This document shows positions 1 to 7,892 of a stretch of 14,296 nt of DNA, one piece after another. Each line of letters begins with the position of its first letter. Positions within the stretch are counted from its first letter, which is position 1. Where the stretch lies: NCBI GenBank assembly GCA_009703445.1, contig WLGA01000014.1:1-14296 (forward strand), written 5' to 3'. Under the pieces are notes generated by a model. That model saw only the letters and a program-made list of their open reading frames with translations, was not told the DNA's origin and searched no databases. The position numbers and the translations under genes are program-made. Source of the DNA: Actinomycetota bacterium (GTDB lineage Bacteria; Actinomycetota; Actinomycetes; Actinomycetales; Microbacteriaceae).

Positions 1-804
1 CTTGATTAGGTCAACGTTTGCTGGGTAAGCGTCGTAACCAACAAGAGCAATCTTGCCAACTAGACCCTTTGACTGAAGTGCAGCAGCTGCACCTGAAGCG
101 TTGGTGCCGTCAATCGCGAAGATACCCTTTAGGTTTGGGTACTTGGTCAACCAGGTCTCAACGTTGGTAGCAGCCTTCTGAGAGTTTGACTCTGAGTAAG
201 CGGTGTCCTTGATTACTAGACCTGGGTAGTCCTTAGCAACTGCAGCCTTGAAGCCCTCTAGACGAGCAACGTTGGTGGTAGCGGTAGCTGAGGTTAGACC
301 GATTACAACTTCGTAGGTTGAGCCAGCCTTGTAGCCAACTGCCTTTGCGATTGCTGCAGCAGCCTTAGCGCCACCGTCTTCGTTGTTACCAGTGATCTGG
401 ATTAGAACCTTTGAAAGGTTGCCAACCTGGGTGTCGACGTTAGCAACGACGATGCCCTTCTTAGCAGCTGCATCGTTTGATGCCTGAAGTGCTGCGCCGT
501 CGGTTGGGATAAGTACTAGACCGTCGCCCTTACCTAGGGTTGCGATTACGTTCTTCACGATTGGAAGCTGGGTAGCTGCAGAGTACTGAGCGTCACCCTT
601 CCAAAGTAGGTCTACGCCCTGAGCCTTAGCTTCAGCAACTGCGCCAACCTTCATTGCGTTGAAGAATGGGTCGTTTACTGCACCCATTACGAATGCAATC
701 TTGATCTTCTTTGCTGCGTTAGCAGGAGTTGCAGCAGCTGCAACACCGGTTAGCGCAAGTGCCGCAGCTGCGGTAGCTGCTAGTACACGAGTAGAACGCT
801 TCAT
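1..804 (-). CDS. Sugar ABC transporter substrate-binding protein (RbsB/CUT2-like), 3' end missing
   Basis: The minus strand is open from an ATG at 804 to the left edge (268 codons, no stop), so the C-terminus lies outside the window. The N-terminus is a Sec signal peptide: MKRSTR, an Ala/Leu-rich core (about residues 7-25), then a likely cleavage site after PANA (residues 27-30). The mature part opens KKIKIAFVMGAVNDPFFNAM, followed by GDGLVLIPTDG and TNASGAAAALQ, the pattern of the Peripla_BP_4 (RbsB-type) fold that captures a sugar outside the cell for an ABC importer. A good Shine-Dalgarno AAGGAG (RC of 812-817) sits 7 nt before the ATG. There is no cysteine or lipobox in the signal region, which is odd for a Gram-positive binding protein. 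Leucine codons are mostly CTA, as in the ribosomal genes here, suggesting high expression. Permease and ATPase genes presumably follow off the left edge (inference). The ligand is not determinable; the divergent kinase suggests a hexose or pentose. Confidence 0.9.
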   Translation of the reverse strand, partial: MKRSTRVLAATAAAALALTGVAAAATPANAAKKIKIAFVMGAVNDPFFNAMKVGAVAEAKAQGVDLLWKGDAQYSAATQLPIVKNVIATLGKGDGLVLIPTDGAALQASNDAAAKKGIVVANVDTQVGNLSKVLIQITGNNEDGGAKAAAAIAKAVGYKAGSTYEVVIGLTSATATTNVARLEGFKAAVAKDYPGLVIKDTAYSESNSQKAATNVETWLTKYPNLKGIFAIDGTNASGAAAALQSKGLVGKIALVGYDAYPANVDLIK

Positions 805-963
805 TGAATGTCTCCTTGTAAGTGATTTGTGAGAGATTTGCGAGAACGTTCTCACAAATCTTGTTACAATCTTGACAGCCGTAAGCCTTTGCAAGCAACT
901 TTTGGAGGTAACGGTTTTGTCACGAAATATTTTGCAACCGAAATAGAGGCAAGGATAGAACCC
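805..963. promoter_or_regulatory. Divergent regulatory region between the sugar-binding protein and lacI-type genes
   Basis: This 159-bp spacer separates two divergent genes and must carry both promoters. On the plus strand there is a perfect TTGACA at 872-877 but no convincing -10 partner at 16-18 bp, and a TACAAT at 865-870 lacking a good -35. On the minus strand, TTGCAA (894-889) followed about 18-19 bp later by ATTGTA/TTGTAA is a weak candidate promoter for the binding-protein gene, which would place the operator at 824-860 between promoter and start codon. TTGCAA recurs at 889-894 and 932-937. Promoter assignments are tentative. Confidence 0.5.
824..860. promoter_or_regulatory. Nested palindromic operator, probable LacI-family binding site
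   Basis: The core GAGAACGTTCTC at 842-853 is a perfect 12-bp palindrome centred on CpG, typical of LacI/GalR-family operators. The symmetry extends to 26 bp (835-860) with a single mismatched pair (C841/A854). In addition GATTTGTGAG at 824-833 is the exact reverse complement of CTCACAAATC at 851-860, and is repeated in near-identical direct form at 835-844 (GATTTGCGAG). So the same half-site occurs three times. It lies 20 bp upstream of the binding-protein start codon, consistent with repression by the divergent LacI-type regulator. Assignment to that regulator is inferred from adjacency. Confidence 0.75.
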
Positions 964-2058
964 ATGGCCATTCAGAAATCCTCCGCTCCGACCATCATCG
1001 ATGTCGCCGAGCGCGCTGGCGTTTCTCGCGCAACCGCATCGCGTGCAATGGGTGGATACGGACGCATCGCTGCCCAGACTGTTGAGCAGGTTCGCAGGGC
1101 AGCTGCCGAACTCGGCTATCGACCAAACGAGGTTGCGCGCGCCATGCGCCAGGGTCGCACTCGCACAATCGGGCTCGTCATCATCGCGGACTTCACCAAT
1201 GCATTCTTTGACCGAGCGACCAAAGCGATTGTGGACGCAGCAAAGTCTCACGGCTATCAGGTGTTGATCACCAACACGGATGAAGACATCGCCGCCGAGC
1301 GCCAGGCAATCGAAACTCTCATTGACAAGCAAGTCGATGGCCTCATCGTGGTTCCATCCACCGCAGCAGTGCACGACCATCTCGCAACGGTTCAGAAGAG
1401 TGGCAAGCCTCTTGTTCTATTCGACCGAAGGGTAGACGGAATTGTTGCGACGACAATTACCACTGATGACTTCTCAGGAACCGAAGCTGCGGTGCGTCAC
1501 GCCTACGCGATGGGCCACCGTCGTTTCGGTTTCTTGGTCGCTGCCGCCGGAAACTATGGCCACTCCACCGAACGCCCGGCAGTAATGATTTCATCCGTTG
1601 AAGATCGCATCAACGGGTTCATGAGCGGCTGTGCCGACCTGGGAATCAAGCCGAAGCAGCAGAGCTGGATGTTCTGCGAAGACAATGCTCGAGACCCAGA
1701 GATTGCGGTAGCCAAATTGCTTGACCAGCCAAAAGCGCCGACGATCATCCTGACCACGAACAACGACATGGCGCTCGTCCTGCTCAAGACTGCAGGCAAC
1801 CGGCGTTTGGTAATCGGCAAAGACATCTCACTTATTACAGTCGACGATTCTCAGTGGGCAGCCGCCATGGCTCCTGGCATCACAGTGGTTGCTCGCCCGG
1901 TTGAAGACCTCGGTTCAATCACCGTTGAGAAGCTTCTCGCAGAGATTGATGCGCCAGGGCAAAAAGCCGAAAAGATTGTTTTGCCAACCGAACTTATTGC
2001 CCGCGGCTCAGTCGCTAACCTTGTCATGTATCCAGAAAACGAACCGGAGAACTACTAA
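964..2058 (+). CDS. LacI/GalR-family transcriptional regulator
   Basis: This 364-residue protein has the usual LacI length and architecture. An N-terminal helix-turn-helix covers residues 10-29 (TIIDVAERAGVSRATASRAM). The hinge segment follows (LGYRPNEVARAMRQG, residues 50-64), then a periplasmic-binding-protein-like effector domain starting at TIGLVIIADFTNAFF. I chose ATG 964 because it places the HTH at the normal distance from the N-terminus. An in-frame GTG at 829 would add 45 atypical residues and lies inside the operator palindrome. A purine-rich AAGGAT about 7 nt upstream serves as a weak ribosome-binding site. The stop codon overlaps the next start (TAATG, one base shared), so the regulator and kinase are probably translationally coupled. 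It likely represses the divergent sugar-binding protein gene through the site at 824-860 and is released by a sugar or sugar phosphate; the effector is unknown. Confidence 0.93.
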   Translation: MAIQKSSAPTIIDVAERAGVSRATASRAMGGYGRIAAQTVEQVRRAAAELGYRPNEVARAMRQGRTRTIGLVIIADFTNAFFDRATKAIVDAAKSHGYQVLITNTDEDIAAERQAIETLIDKQVDGLIVVPSTAAVHDHLATVQKSGKPLVLFDRRVDGIVATTITTDDFSGTEAAVRHAYAMGHRRFGFLVAAAGNYGHSTERPAVMISSVEDRINGFMSGCADLGIKPKQQSWMFCEDNARDPEIAVAKLLDQPKAPTIILTTNNDMALVLLKTAGNRRLVIGKDISLITVDDSQWAAAMAPGITVVARPVEDLGSITVEKLLAEIDAPGQKAEKIVLPTELIARGSVANLVMYPENEPENY

Positions 2059-3035
2059 TGATTCTTGTAATTGGCGAAGCCCTAATCGACCTAATCGAAA
2101 ACCGATATCAGGCCGGCGCCTTCAACGCAGTTGTCGGTGGCGCCAACGCAAACGTAGCTCTCGCACTTGCTCGCCGTGGAACCAAGCACCAGTTCCTTGG
2201 TCGCATCAGCAACGACCGCTTCGGCAAAATCATCCGTGACCGCCTTGAATCAAACGGCGTTCACCTCGAACACAGCATCGACGCAACCGAGCTCACCACT
2301 CTTGCCGTGGTCAGCATCGACTCGCACGGGGTGCCTAACTACAGCTTCTATGTCAACGGAACCGCCGACTGGGGTTGGACCCCGGCCGAACTTCCAACCG
2401 ACGTTGACCTCGAAAACATGCATGCAACCGCAATCCAGTTTGGCTGCTTGACCATGGCGATGGCGCCGGGCAACGCGGTCATCGAAGAGTGGGCGAAGGC
2501 GCACTACGACCAGAAATCGGTGACCATCAGCCACGACATCAACATGCGCCCGGCACTTGGCTTTGAGCGCGAAGTCGAGCGCAAGCGTGTTGAGCGTGTC
2601 AACTCGTTCTCACACGTCATCAAGGCCTCTGACGAAGACATCCAGTGGCTTTACGGCTTGGATGAAGGCGCCGACGTCGACGACATCGTTAACGCCTGGA
2701 TTGGCGACACTGGCCGCCACGTTTTCGTTACCCGCGGTGGCGACGGAACCTCGATCTATCGCCCGGGCGGAGTGCGCATCGACGTTCCATCGCGAAAGAT
2801 CAACGTGGTCGACACCGTCGGCGCCGGCGACACCTTCTGTGCAAACATGCTCGGCCAGCTGTCAGACCTGGATGCGTTGGGCTCGGATGCTTTTGACCGC
2901 CTAACCAACCTCAGCGATGAAGCTTGGCGTGAGCTAGTTCACACCTCGGGAATCGCCGCATCGATCACTTGTGAGCGTGCCGGCTGCGAGCCACCGACCA
3001 AGCCTGAACTTGAGGCCGTTCTAGCTTCGCTTTAA
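2058..3035 (+). CDS. PfkB-family carbohydrate kinase (fructokinase-like)
   Basis: A 325-residue ribokinase/PfkB-fold kinase that phosphorylates a sugar with ATP in the cytoplasm. The N-terminal strand MILVIGEALIDLIE and the glycine-rich substrate-binding stretch GGANANVALALARRG (from residue 27) are both present. The C-terminal PfkB signature DTVGAGDTFCANML begins at D252, with the expected catalytic base D258 and the anion-hole glycines. 'GEALIDL' at the start and the 'FGKIIRDRLESNGV' segment resemble fructokinases more than ribokinases, but specificity cannot be proven from sequence alone. It overlaps the LacI-type gene by one base (TAATG), indicating an operon. In context it would phosphorylate the sugar imported through the divergent binding-protein system. 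No intrinsic terminator is evident before the next gene 29 bp downstream, so read-through into it is possible. Confidence 0.92.
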   Translation: MILVIGEALIDLIENRYQAGAFNAVVGGANANVALALARRGTKHQFLGRISNDRFGKIIRDRLESNGVHLEHSIDATELTTLAVVSIDSHGVPNYSFYVNGTADWGWTPAELPTDVDLENMHATAIQFGCLTMAMAPGNAVIEEWAKAHYDQKSVTISHDINMRPALGFEREVERKRVERVNSFSHVIKASDEDIQWLYGLDEGADVDDIVNAWIGDTGRHVFVTRGGDGTSIYRPGGVRIDVPSRKINVVDTVGAGDTFCANMLGQLSDLDALGSDAFDRLTNLSDEAWRELVHTSGIAASITCERAGCEPPTKPELEAVLASL

Positions 3036-3064
3036 TGTCTGGAGTGCGTGCGAAACTTCTCTAG

Positions 3065-6000
3065 ATGAGAAAAGTTAGCGACGACCTTTGGGTCTACAAC
3101 ACCCGCGATCTAATGCGCGCTTCGAGCTGCGACCACTGCACTCGTTTGGCGATTGCTCGCGAGTTGCGGGTTCCCGGCGTCGCCGAGCTGGTTGCCCAGT
3201 TTGAGGTTCCGGTTGCAGGGCTTCCTGTCACCTACGGTCAGAAGTTCGAAGAAGACCTAGAAAACGAACTTCTCGAATCATTGGGTTCAACTGACTTTCG
3301 CCGACCCGAAGGCTCGAACCAACTAGACGAAACCGTTGCGTTGATGCACGCTGGTGTTCCGGTCATCTACCAGGGCTCACTCGAACACCAGATTGGTCGA
3401 GTCAAGTTTTCGGGTCGCCCCGACTTCTTGGTTCGCGCCGATTATGACCTCGACTTTGTCGATGGCAAGCTGACCGCACTTCAAGATCAGGCTCGCAGTT
3501 CGGTTGGCTACATCGCCTGGGATGCAAAACTTGCCGGTTCACCAAAACCGCACTATCTGTTGCAGGTTGCCCTCTACGTTGATGCCCTTTCTGCCATTGG
3601 GCTAAAGGCTCAAGATTCGCGTCACGGGCTAATCCTTGGCAGCCGCACTCTCGCCACCTTCGAGGAGGGCGAGATTGTTCCGGCGATGCGTCAGGCTCGT
3701 TCTTACATCCTCGATGCAATCGAAAATCTCGATGCTGCCGAGTTTTCACTTGAGACGTTGAGCCTGCACTGTGACTCGTCGGACTCCTGCAAGGTCTGCG
3801 AATATCCGGGCCTGTGCGACCACAACCGTCGTGAAATCGACCACCTGGTGCAGGTGGCTGGCATCAACAAGAGCCAGATTGAAAAGCTTCGCAAATCTGG
3901 AATCTCGACAATGGCCGGGTTGGCAGCTGCGGTTGATTCTGATCGCCCGGATGCCTTCGTTCCGACCACGTTCGACAAACTGCGAAACCAAGCTCGCTTG
4001 CAGAACGATTACAAACTTTCTGGCGCACACTCCTGGCAGTTGCTCGATGACCCCGAAATTGGAGTGCTTCCGCCTGCTTCCGAGAACGATGTGTTCTTTG
4101 ACATGGAAGGCTTCCCTTACTTCGCCGAACGTGGCGGTTTGGAATATCTCTTCGGTGCCGTGACTCGCAATAAAACCTTCTTCGCTTGGTGGGCACACGA
4201 CCGTGACCAAGAGGCTGAAGCTTTTGCCGGCTTCGTGAAGTGGGCCTACGACAAGATGGTTGCCGACCCCACCGCCCACATCTATCACTACGCACCATAC
4301 GAGGTCACGGCACTCACTAAGTTGTCTGCTCGTCATGGAGTCATGGCCGCCGAAGTCGCCTGGTTGCTGGCCGAAGACAAGATGATTGACCTTTACAAGG
4401 TCATCCGTGGCTCGATCATGATCAGTCAGCCGAGCTATTCGATTAAGAAGCTCGAAGTGTTTTACGACTTCGCTCGCAAGAGCAAGGTGGTTGATGCCGG
4501 CTCAAGCATCGAGCAATACGACCAATACCGCCAGCTTGTCGAAGCCGACCCGGCCGAAGCCGCGTCGATTTTGCAGATGATCAGCGACTACAACGAGGAT
4601 GACTGCGTTTCAACGCTTGCCCTATGGGAGTGGCTGGCATCCATGGATGGCGCACATGCAAAATACGAAAACTTCCGTTCGGCGGTAGCCTCAAAAAAAG
4701 CCGAGTGGGCGACTGACCCCGACGACGAGGACAGCGCCACCAGCAAGGCCGAACGTGAGCTCGCCGAGCTGCAGCACGCTACCGACAATATGGCTGCCGC
4801 CCTTGATGGCTGGCCTTGGGGCGAAGACCAGGATGCCGATTACCGCGCCAAGGTTTGGCAGGCGCTTATGCACTCCGTGCTTTTCTATAAGCGAGAAGAA
4901 GTTATCCATTGGCGAGAGCGTCGAATTCGTCGCGATTCGACCAATGACAACCTGCATAGAGACCGCAAGGCCCTAGTGGTCGAGGGCTGCGTTGCCGAAG
5001 CAGGTTTTGATTTTGAGCTCGGTTTAGATGCGCGCAGCAAGGTGAACGTTGCCTATACCTATGACCTCGAGCCGGGGCAAACAAACTTCCTCAAGGCCGG
5101 CGAGAAGATTTACATTCGCTATAACTACGGTGCCAACCAGCACGAACTGGATAAGGGCAAGATTGTCTCGATCCATGGCGATCAGGTGACCTTTCAACGA
5201 GTGACCACAGTGGCAAATGCAGACTTTGCTCCCAACGCAATCTTCGAAGACAAGCTGATTCCGGCCGGCGGCAAGCAAGAGGCTGTGAAAGCGCATGCGC
5301 TTGCCCTCGCCAGTGCCTGGCGCTCCCCTAGATACGAAGCGCCCGAGGGTCATCCGGCTCTAGACCTACTCATGCGCCGCGAACCAAGCCTGAAACACGG
5401 GCGATTGCTGGCGGTTGACGGCGATGAATACCTGCCTGCCTTAATTCACGCAGTCGAAAATCTCGACCACTCGGTGCTCGCGGTTCAGGGTCCTCCGGGC
5501 TCGGGCAAGACCTATCTTGGCTCAAGAACTATTGCCCACCTCGTCGCCCAAGGCAAGCGCATTGGCGTGGTTGCCAACTCCCACTCTGCGGTTGAAAACC
5601 TGCTGGCCGGTTGTGTCGAAGCCGGCATCTCCGGCGAGCAAATCGCCAAGCAGAAAAAGACCGGAGAAACCGGCATCAAGCCGTGGACTACCCCTTCGGC
5701 CTATCCGGCGCTGGCCAACTGGCGAGCTCGTCAGCAGGGCGGCTACGTAATCGGCGGCACGGCCTGGACTTTCTGCGCGAACAAGGTTCTCGAAGTAGAT
5801 TTCGACTACATCTTCATCGATGAAGCGGCCCAGTTCTCGCTGGTTGATGCAATCGCCATCGCCCAAGGCGCGAAAAACATGGTTCTGCTGGGCGACCCTC
5901 AGCAACTAACGCAGGTGGTTCAGGCCGTTCATCCCGGTGGTGTCGATAACTCGGCCCTCGGTCACTACATGGGTGAGCAAGCCATCCTTGATGAAGAGCA

Positions 6001-6580
6001 CGGTTTCTTCATTGAGGTGACCCGTCGCATGCATCCCGCGGTGAATAAGCCGGTGTCGTGGTTGGCCTACGAGGGTCGCCTGCACTCTCACGCCGATGCC
6101 AGCCTGCGCTCGATCTCAGGCACGACTCCAGGCTTGAACCTCGTGCCAGTCGAGCACTTGGGTAACTCCTCGCACTCCGAAGAAGAGGTGGCCAAGGTGC
6201 TCGAGCTCACTGCCGAGTTATCCGCCAAGGTTGGCGAAGATGAAGTTCTGATTGTCGCGCCATACAACGCGCAGGTCGACAGCATTCGCGACGCCCTTGA
6301 CGCCGCGGGCTTCAACCAGGTGCAAGTCGGCACGGTTGACAAATTCCAGGGCCGCGAAGCCATGGCGGTAATCATTTCGCTAGCCGCTTCGAGCGCCGAG
6401 GATGCTCCGCGCGGGCTCGAATTCTTGCTCGATCGAAACCGCATGAACGTGGCACTCTCACGCGCCAAGACAAACAGCTATCTGGTCTACTCGCCCACCC
6501 TGATTCGCTCGCGATTCACGAGCGTTGAGGATGTGAAGGCGGTTAGTCGGCTGGCTGGGCTTCTGGAGTTTGCGATTTAG
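3065..6580 (+). CDS. RecB-like nuclease / DEDD exonuclease / SF1 helicase fusion (TM0106-family type)
   Basis: This 1171-residue predicted DNA or RNA processing enzyme carries three catalytic modules. (1) A RecB-like PD-(D/E)XK nuclease (about 1-255) with GRPD (D120), DAK (D153, K155) and QVALY (Q167, Y171). C22/C25 near the N-terminus plus C242, C245 and C251 form the Cas4/AddB-like C...CxxCxxxxxC pattern, so an Fe-S cluster is likely. (2) A short helical, HhH-like stretch (about 260-290), then an RNase H-fold exonuclease: D346-x-E348, HYAPYE (from H408) and YNEDDC (509-514). (3) A UPF1/Dna2-like SF1 helicase: Walker A GPPGSGKT (809-816), DEAAQ (919-923), GDPQQL (943-948), VGTVDKFQGRE and the RNRMNVALSRAK motif. 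All key residues look intact. The layout matches the 'TM0106 family RecB-like putative nuclease' group; I know of no established function, though DNA repair or defence is plausible. The start lacks a clear Shine-Dalgarno. The 3' end overlaps the convergent MFS gene by 38 bp. Confidence 0.9.
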   Translation: MRKVSDDLWVYNTRDLMRASSCDHCTRLAIARELRVPGVAELVAQFEVPVAGLPVTYGQKFEEDLENELLESLGSTDFRRPEGSNQLDETVALMHAGVPVIYQGSLEHQIGRVKFSGRPDFLVRADYDLDFVDGKLTALQDQARSSVGYIAWDAKLAGSPKPHYLLQVALYVDALSAIGLKAQDSRHGLILGSRTLATFEEGEIVPAMRQARSYILDAIENLDAAEFSLETLSLHCDSSDSCKVCEYPGLCDHNRREIDHLVQVAGINKSQIEKLRKSGISTMAGLAAAVDSDRPDAFVPTTFDKLRNQARLQNDYKLSGAHSWQLLDDPEIGVLPPASENDVFFDMEGFPYFAERGGLEYLFGAVTRNKTFFAWWAHDRDQEAEAFAGFVKWAYDKMVADPTAHIYHYAPYEVTALTKLSARHGVMAAEVAWLLAEDKMIDLYKVIRGSIMISQPSYSIKKLEVFYDFARKSKVVDAGSSIEQYDQYRQLVEADPAEAASILQMISDYNEDDCVSTLALWEWLASMDGAHAKYENFRSAVASKKAEWATDPDDEDSATSKAERELAELQHATDNMAAALDGWPWGEDQDADYRAKVWQALMHSVLFYKREEVIHWRERRIRRDSTNDNLHRDRKALVVEGCVAEAGFDFELGLDARSKVNVAYTYDLEPGQTNFLKAGEKIYIRYNYGANQHELDKGKIVSIHGDQVTFQRVTTVANADFAPNAIFEDKLIPAGGKQEAVKAHALALASAWRSPRYEAPEGHPALDLLMRREPSLKHGRLLAVDGDEYLPALIHAVENLDHSVLAVQGPPGSGKTYLGSRTIAHLVAQGKRIGVVANSHSAVENLLAGCVEAGISGEQIAKQKKTGETGIKPWTTPSAYPALANWRARQQGGYVIGGTAWTFCANKVLEVDFDYIFIDEAAQFSLVDAIAIAQGAKNMVLLGDPQQLTQVVQAVHPGGVDNSALGHYMGEQAILDEEHGFFIEVTRRMHPAVNKPVSWLAYEGRLHSHADASLRSISGTTPGLNLVPVEHLGNSSHSEEEVAKVLELTAELSAKVGEDEVLIVAPYNAQVDSIRDALDAAGFNQVQVGTVDKFQGREAMAVIISLAASSAEDAPRGLEFLLDRNRMNVALSRAKTNSYLVYSPTLIRSRFTSVEDVKAVSRLAGLLEFAI

Positions 6581-7883
6581 CCTCGCTCGATGCACGAGCA
6601 GCCTTAACCGCGCGGCGACCAGCCGGCAACCAAACCGCTAGCCCAACGGCGATGATCATGGTGATACCGCTGGCGACCAGAAGGTTTTCGACCGGGAACA
6701 CATCGGCCAACGGGCCTAGAACCGACATTCCGACCGGCATTGCCACCGAAATAACGATGCCCACAAAACCGAAAACGCGCCCCTGGCGTTCAGGTTCGAC
6801 AGTCTCTTGCAACGTAGTCATTGCCGAGGTGAAGAACGAAGGCACGATCAGGCCAATCACGAAGAACAAGCCGTAGAAGATCCAGAGATTTGGAGCGAAG
6901 CCCATGGCGATCGATAGGAATCCGAAACAAATCGAGGTGGTGATAATCAAAGAGATCTTGTTCACCTTTGAGGCCAGGGTGGCCAGCGCGATTCCGCCGA
7001 GCGCCATACCTACGCTGAAGAGGATTTCGGCGACGGTCAACTTCCAAACCTCTGAACCGAAGTTTCGCGCTATCAAAAGCGGCGAGAGGTTCGAAGGTGC
7101 GACTGCCAAAAGGAAGACCACGGCGAAAATACCCATTACCCAGCGAACTAGGTCGTGGGTGAAGATGTAGGTCATTCCATCCTTGAGGTCTGCAAAATAG
7201 CTCGGCTTGTCGGCGGCATTGACGCGCTCGAGGCTTGGCACCGCGATGAATGCAAAGATGCTGACGCCGATCACGGCGGTCACGACATCGATGAAGAAAA
7301 TCGGAACGATTGACATGTTGGCATAGACCGCAGCGGCTGCGATTGGGGCAAGAAGACCCATGGCCGACTGGATGCTGCTGCTGATTCCGTTAACTCGCAT
7401 CAACTTATCGCTCGGCACAATCTGCGGAATCATGGCATTCACTGCTGGCATCTGGATTCCTGCGCCGACTGAGCGAACGGCCATGACCAAGAAGATTAGC
7501 CATAGGTCGCTGACGCCCGAAAGCATCAGGAATGCCAAACCAAGAGTGGCTACGGCGATCGAAACATCGGCCGCAATGATCATGATTTTGCGGTTCACGC
7601 GGTCGGCCCAAACGCCAGCAAAAATCGAAACGATGGCCTGCGGCAAGAAGCCAAAGATGGCGGCCAGAGCCAATACCAAACCAGACTTGGTAGTCAGAGT
7701 CAGGTGCCAGAAAATCGCGTACTGAACCAGGAACGAACCAAACATCGAGATGGTCTGCGCGGTCAAGAACAGGGTGACGCGGCGGGCCCATCCTGGCATT
7801 GAGTCGCTAGCTAATGGTTCGGCTGGCGCCTCTGTGGTTGAGGCTGCAACTGGCTCGGTTGAAGAGGATTCTTTTTCTGACAT
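6543..7883 (-). CDS. Major facilitator superfamily exporter (12 predicted membrane helices)
   Basis: This 446-residue membrane protein opens with a polar cytoplasmic stretch of about 32 residues. Repeated hydrophobic segments follow, adding up to about 12 helices. The MFS motif A is present in the loop after helix 2 (FAGVWADRVNRKIMI), and SFLVQYAIFWHLTL resembles the MFS_3/macrolide-efflux (MefA-like) group of proton-driven exporters. The substrate is unknown. The ATG at 7883 lies 9 nt after the stop codon of the upstream PLP decarboxylase-like gene. The only Shine-Dalgarno-like bases (UAGG) overlap that stop, suggesting translational coupling and a shared operon. This pairing makes export of the decarboxylase product (a polyamine or other amine) an attractive but unproven role; a general drug-efflux role is the alternative. 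The last 38 bp overlap the convergent nuclease-helicase gene, leaving no room for a separate terminator. Confidence 0.92.
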   Translation of the reverse strand: MSEKESSSTEPVAASTTEAPAEPLASDSMPGWARRVTLFLTAQTISMFGSFLVQYAIFWHLTLTTKSGLVLALAAIFGFLPQAIVSIFAGVWADRVNRKIMIIAADVSIAVATLGLAFLMLSGVSDLWLIFLVMAVRSVGAGIQMPAVNAMIPQIVPSDKLMRVNGISSSIQSAMGLLAPIAAAAVYANMSIVPIFFIDVVTAVIGVSIFAFIAVPSLERVNAADKPSYFADLKDGMTYIFTHDLVRWVMGIFAVVFLLAVAPSNLSPLLIARNFGSEVWKLTVAEILFSVGMALGGIALATLASKVNKISLIITTSICFGFLSIAMGFAPNLWIFYGLFFVIGLIVPSFFTSAMTTLQETVEPERQGRVFGFVGIVISVAMPVGMSVLGPLADVFPVENLLVASGITMIIAVGLAVWLPAGRRAVKAARASSEAKSQTPEAQPAD

Positions 7884-7892
7884 TCCAAAAGC

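Noticed and set aside
872..901. TTGACA at 872-877 as a complete promoter for the LacI-type gene
   Set aside because: No acceptable -10 hexamer is found at 16-18 bp spacing, so it is only mentioned as part of the regulatory region.
829..963. Upstream GTG extension of the LacI-family gene (45 extra residues)
   Set aside because: The added residues precede the canonical N-terminal HTH, do not resemble LacI proteins, and would be encoded across the operator palindrome; ATG 964 fits the family.
3065..3826. Cas4 gene of a CRISPR system, suggested by the CxxCxxxxxC cluster
   Set aside because: The module is fused to exonuclease and helicase domains, and no repeats or cas genes occur in the window.
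3746..4336. 196-codon open frame on the minus strand
   Set aside because: It lies wholly within the nuclease-helicase gene, antisense to intact conserved motifs, and its translation shows no recognisable domain.
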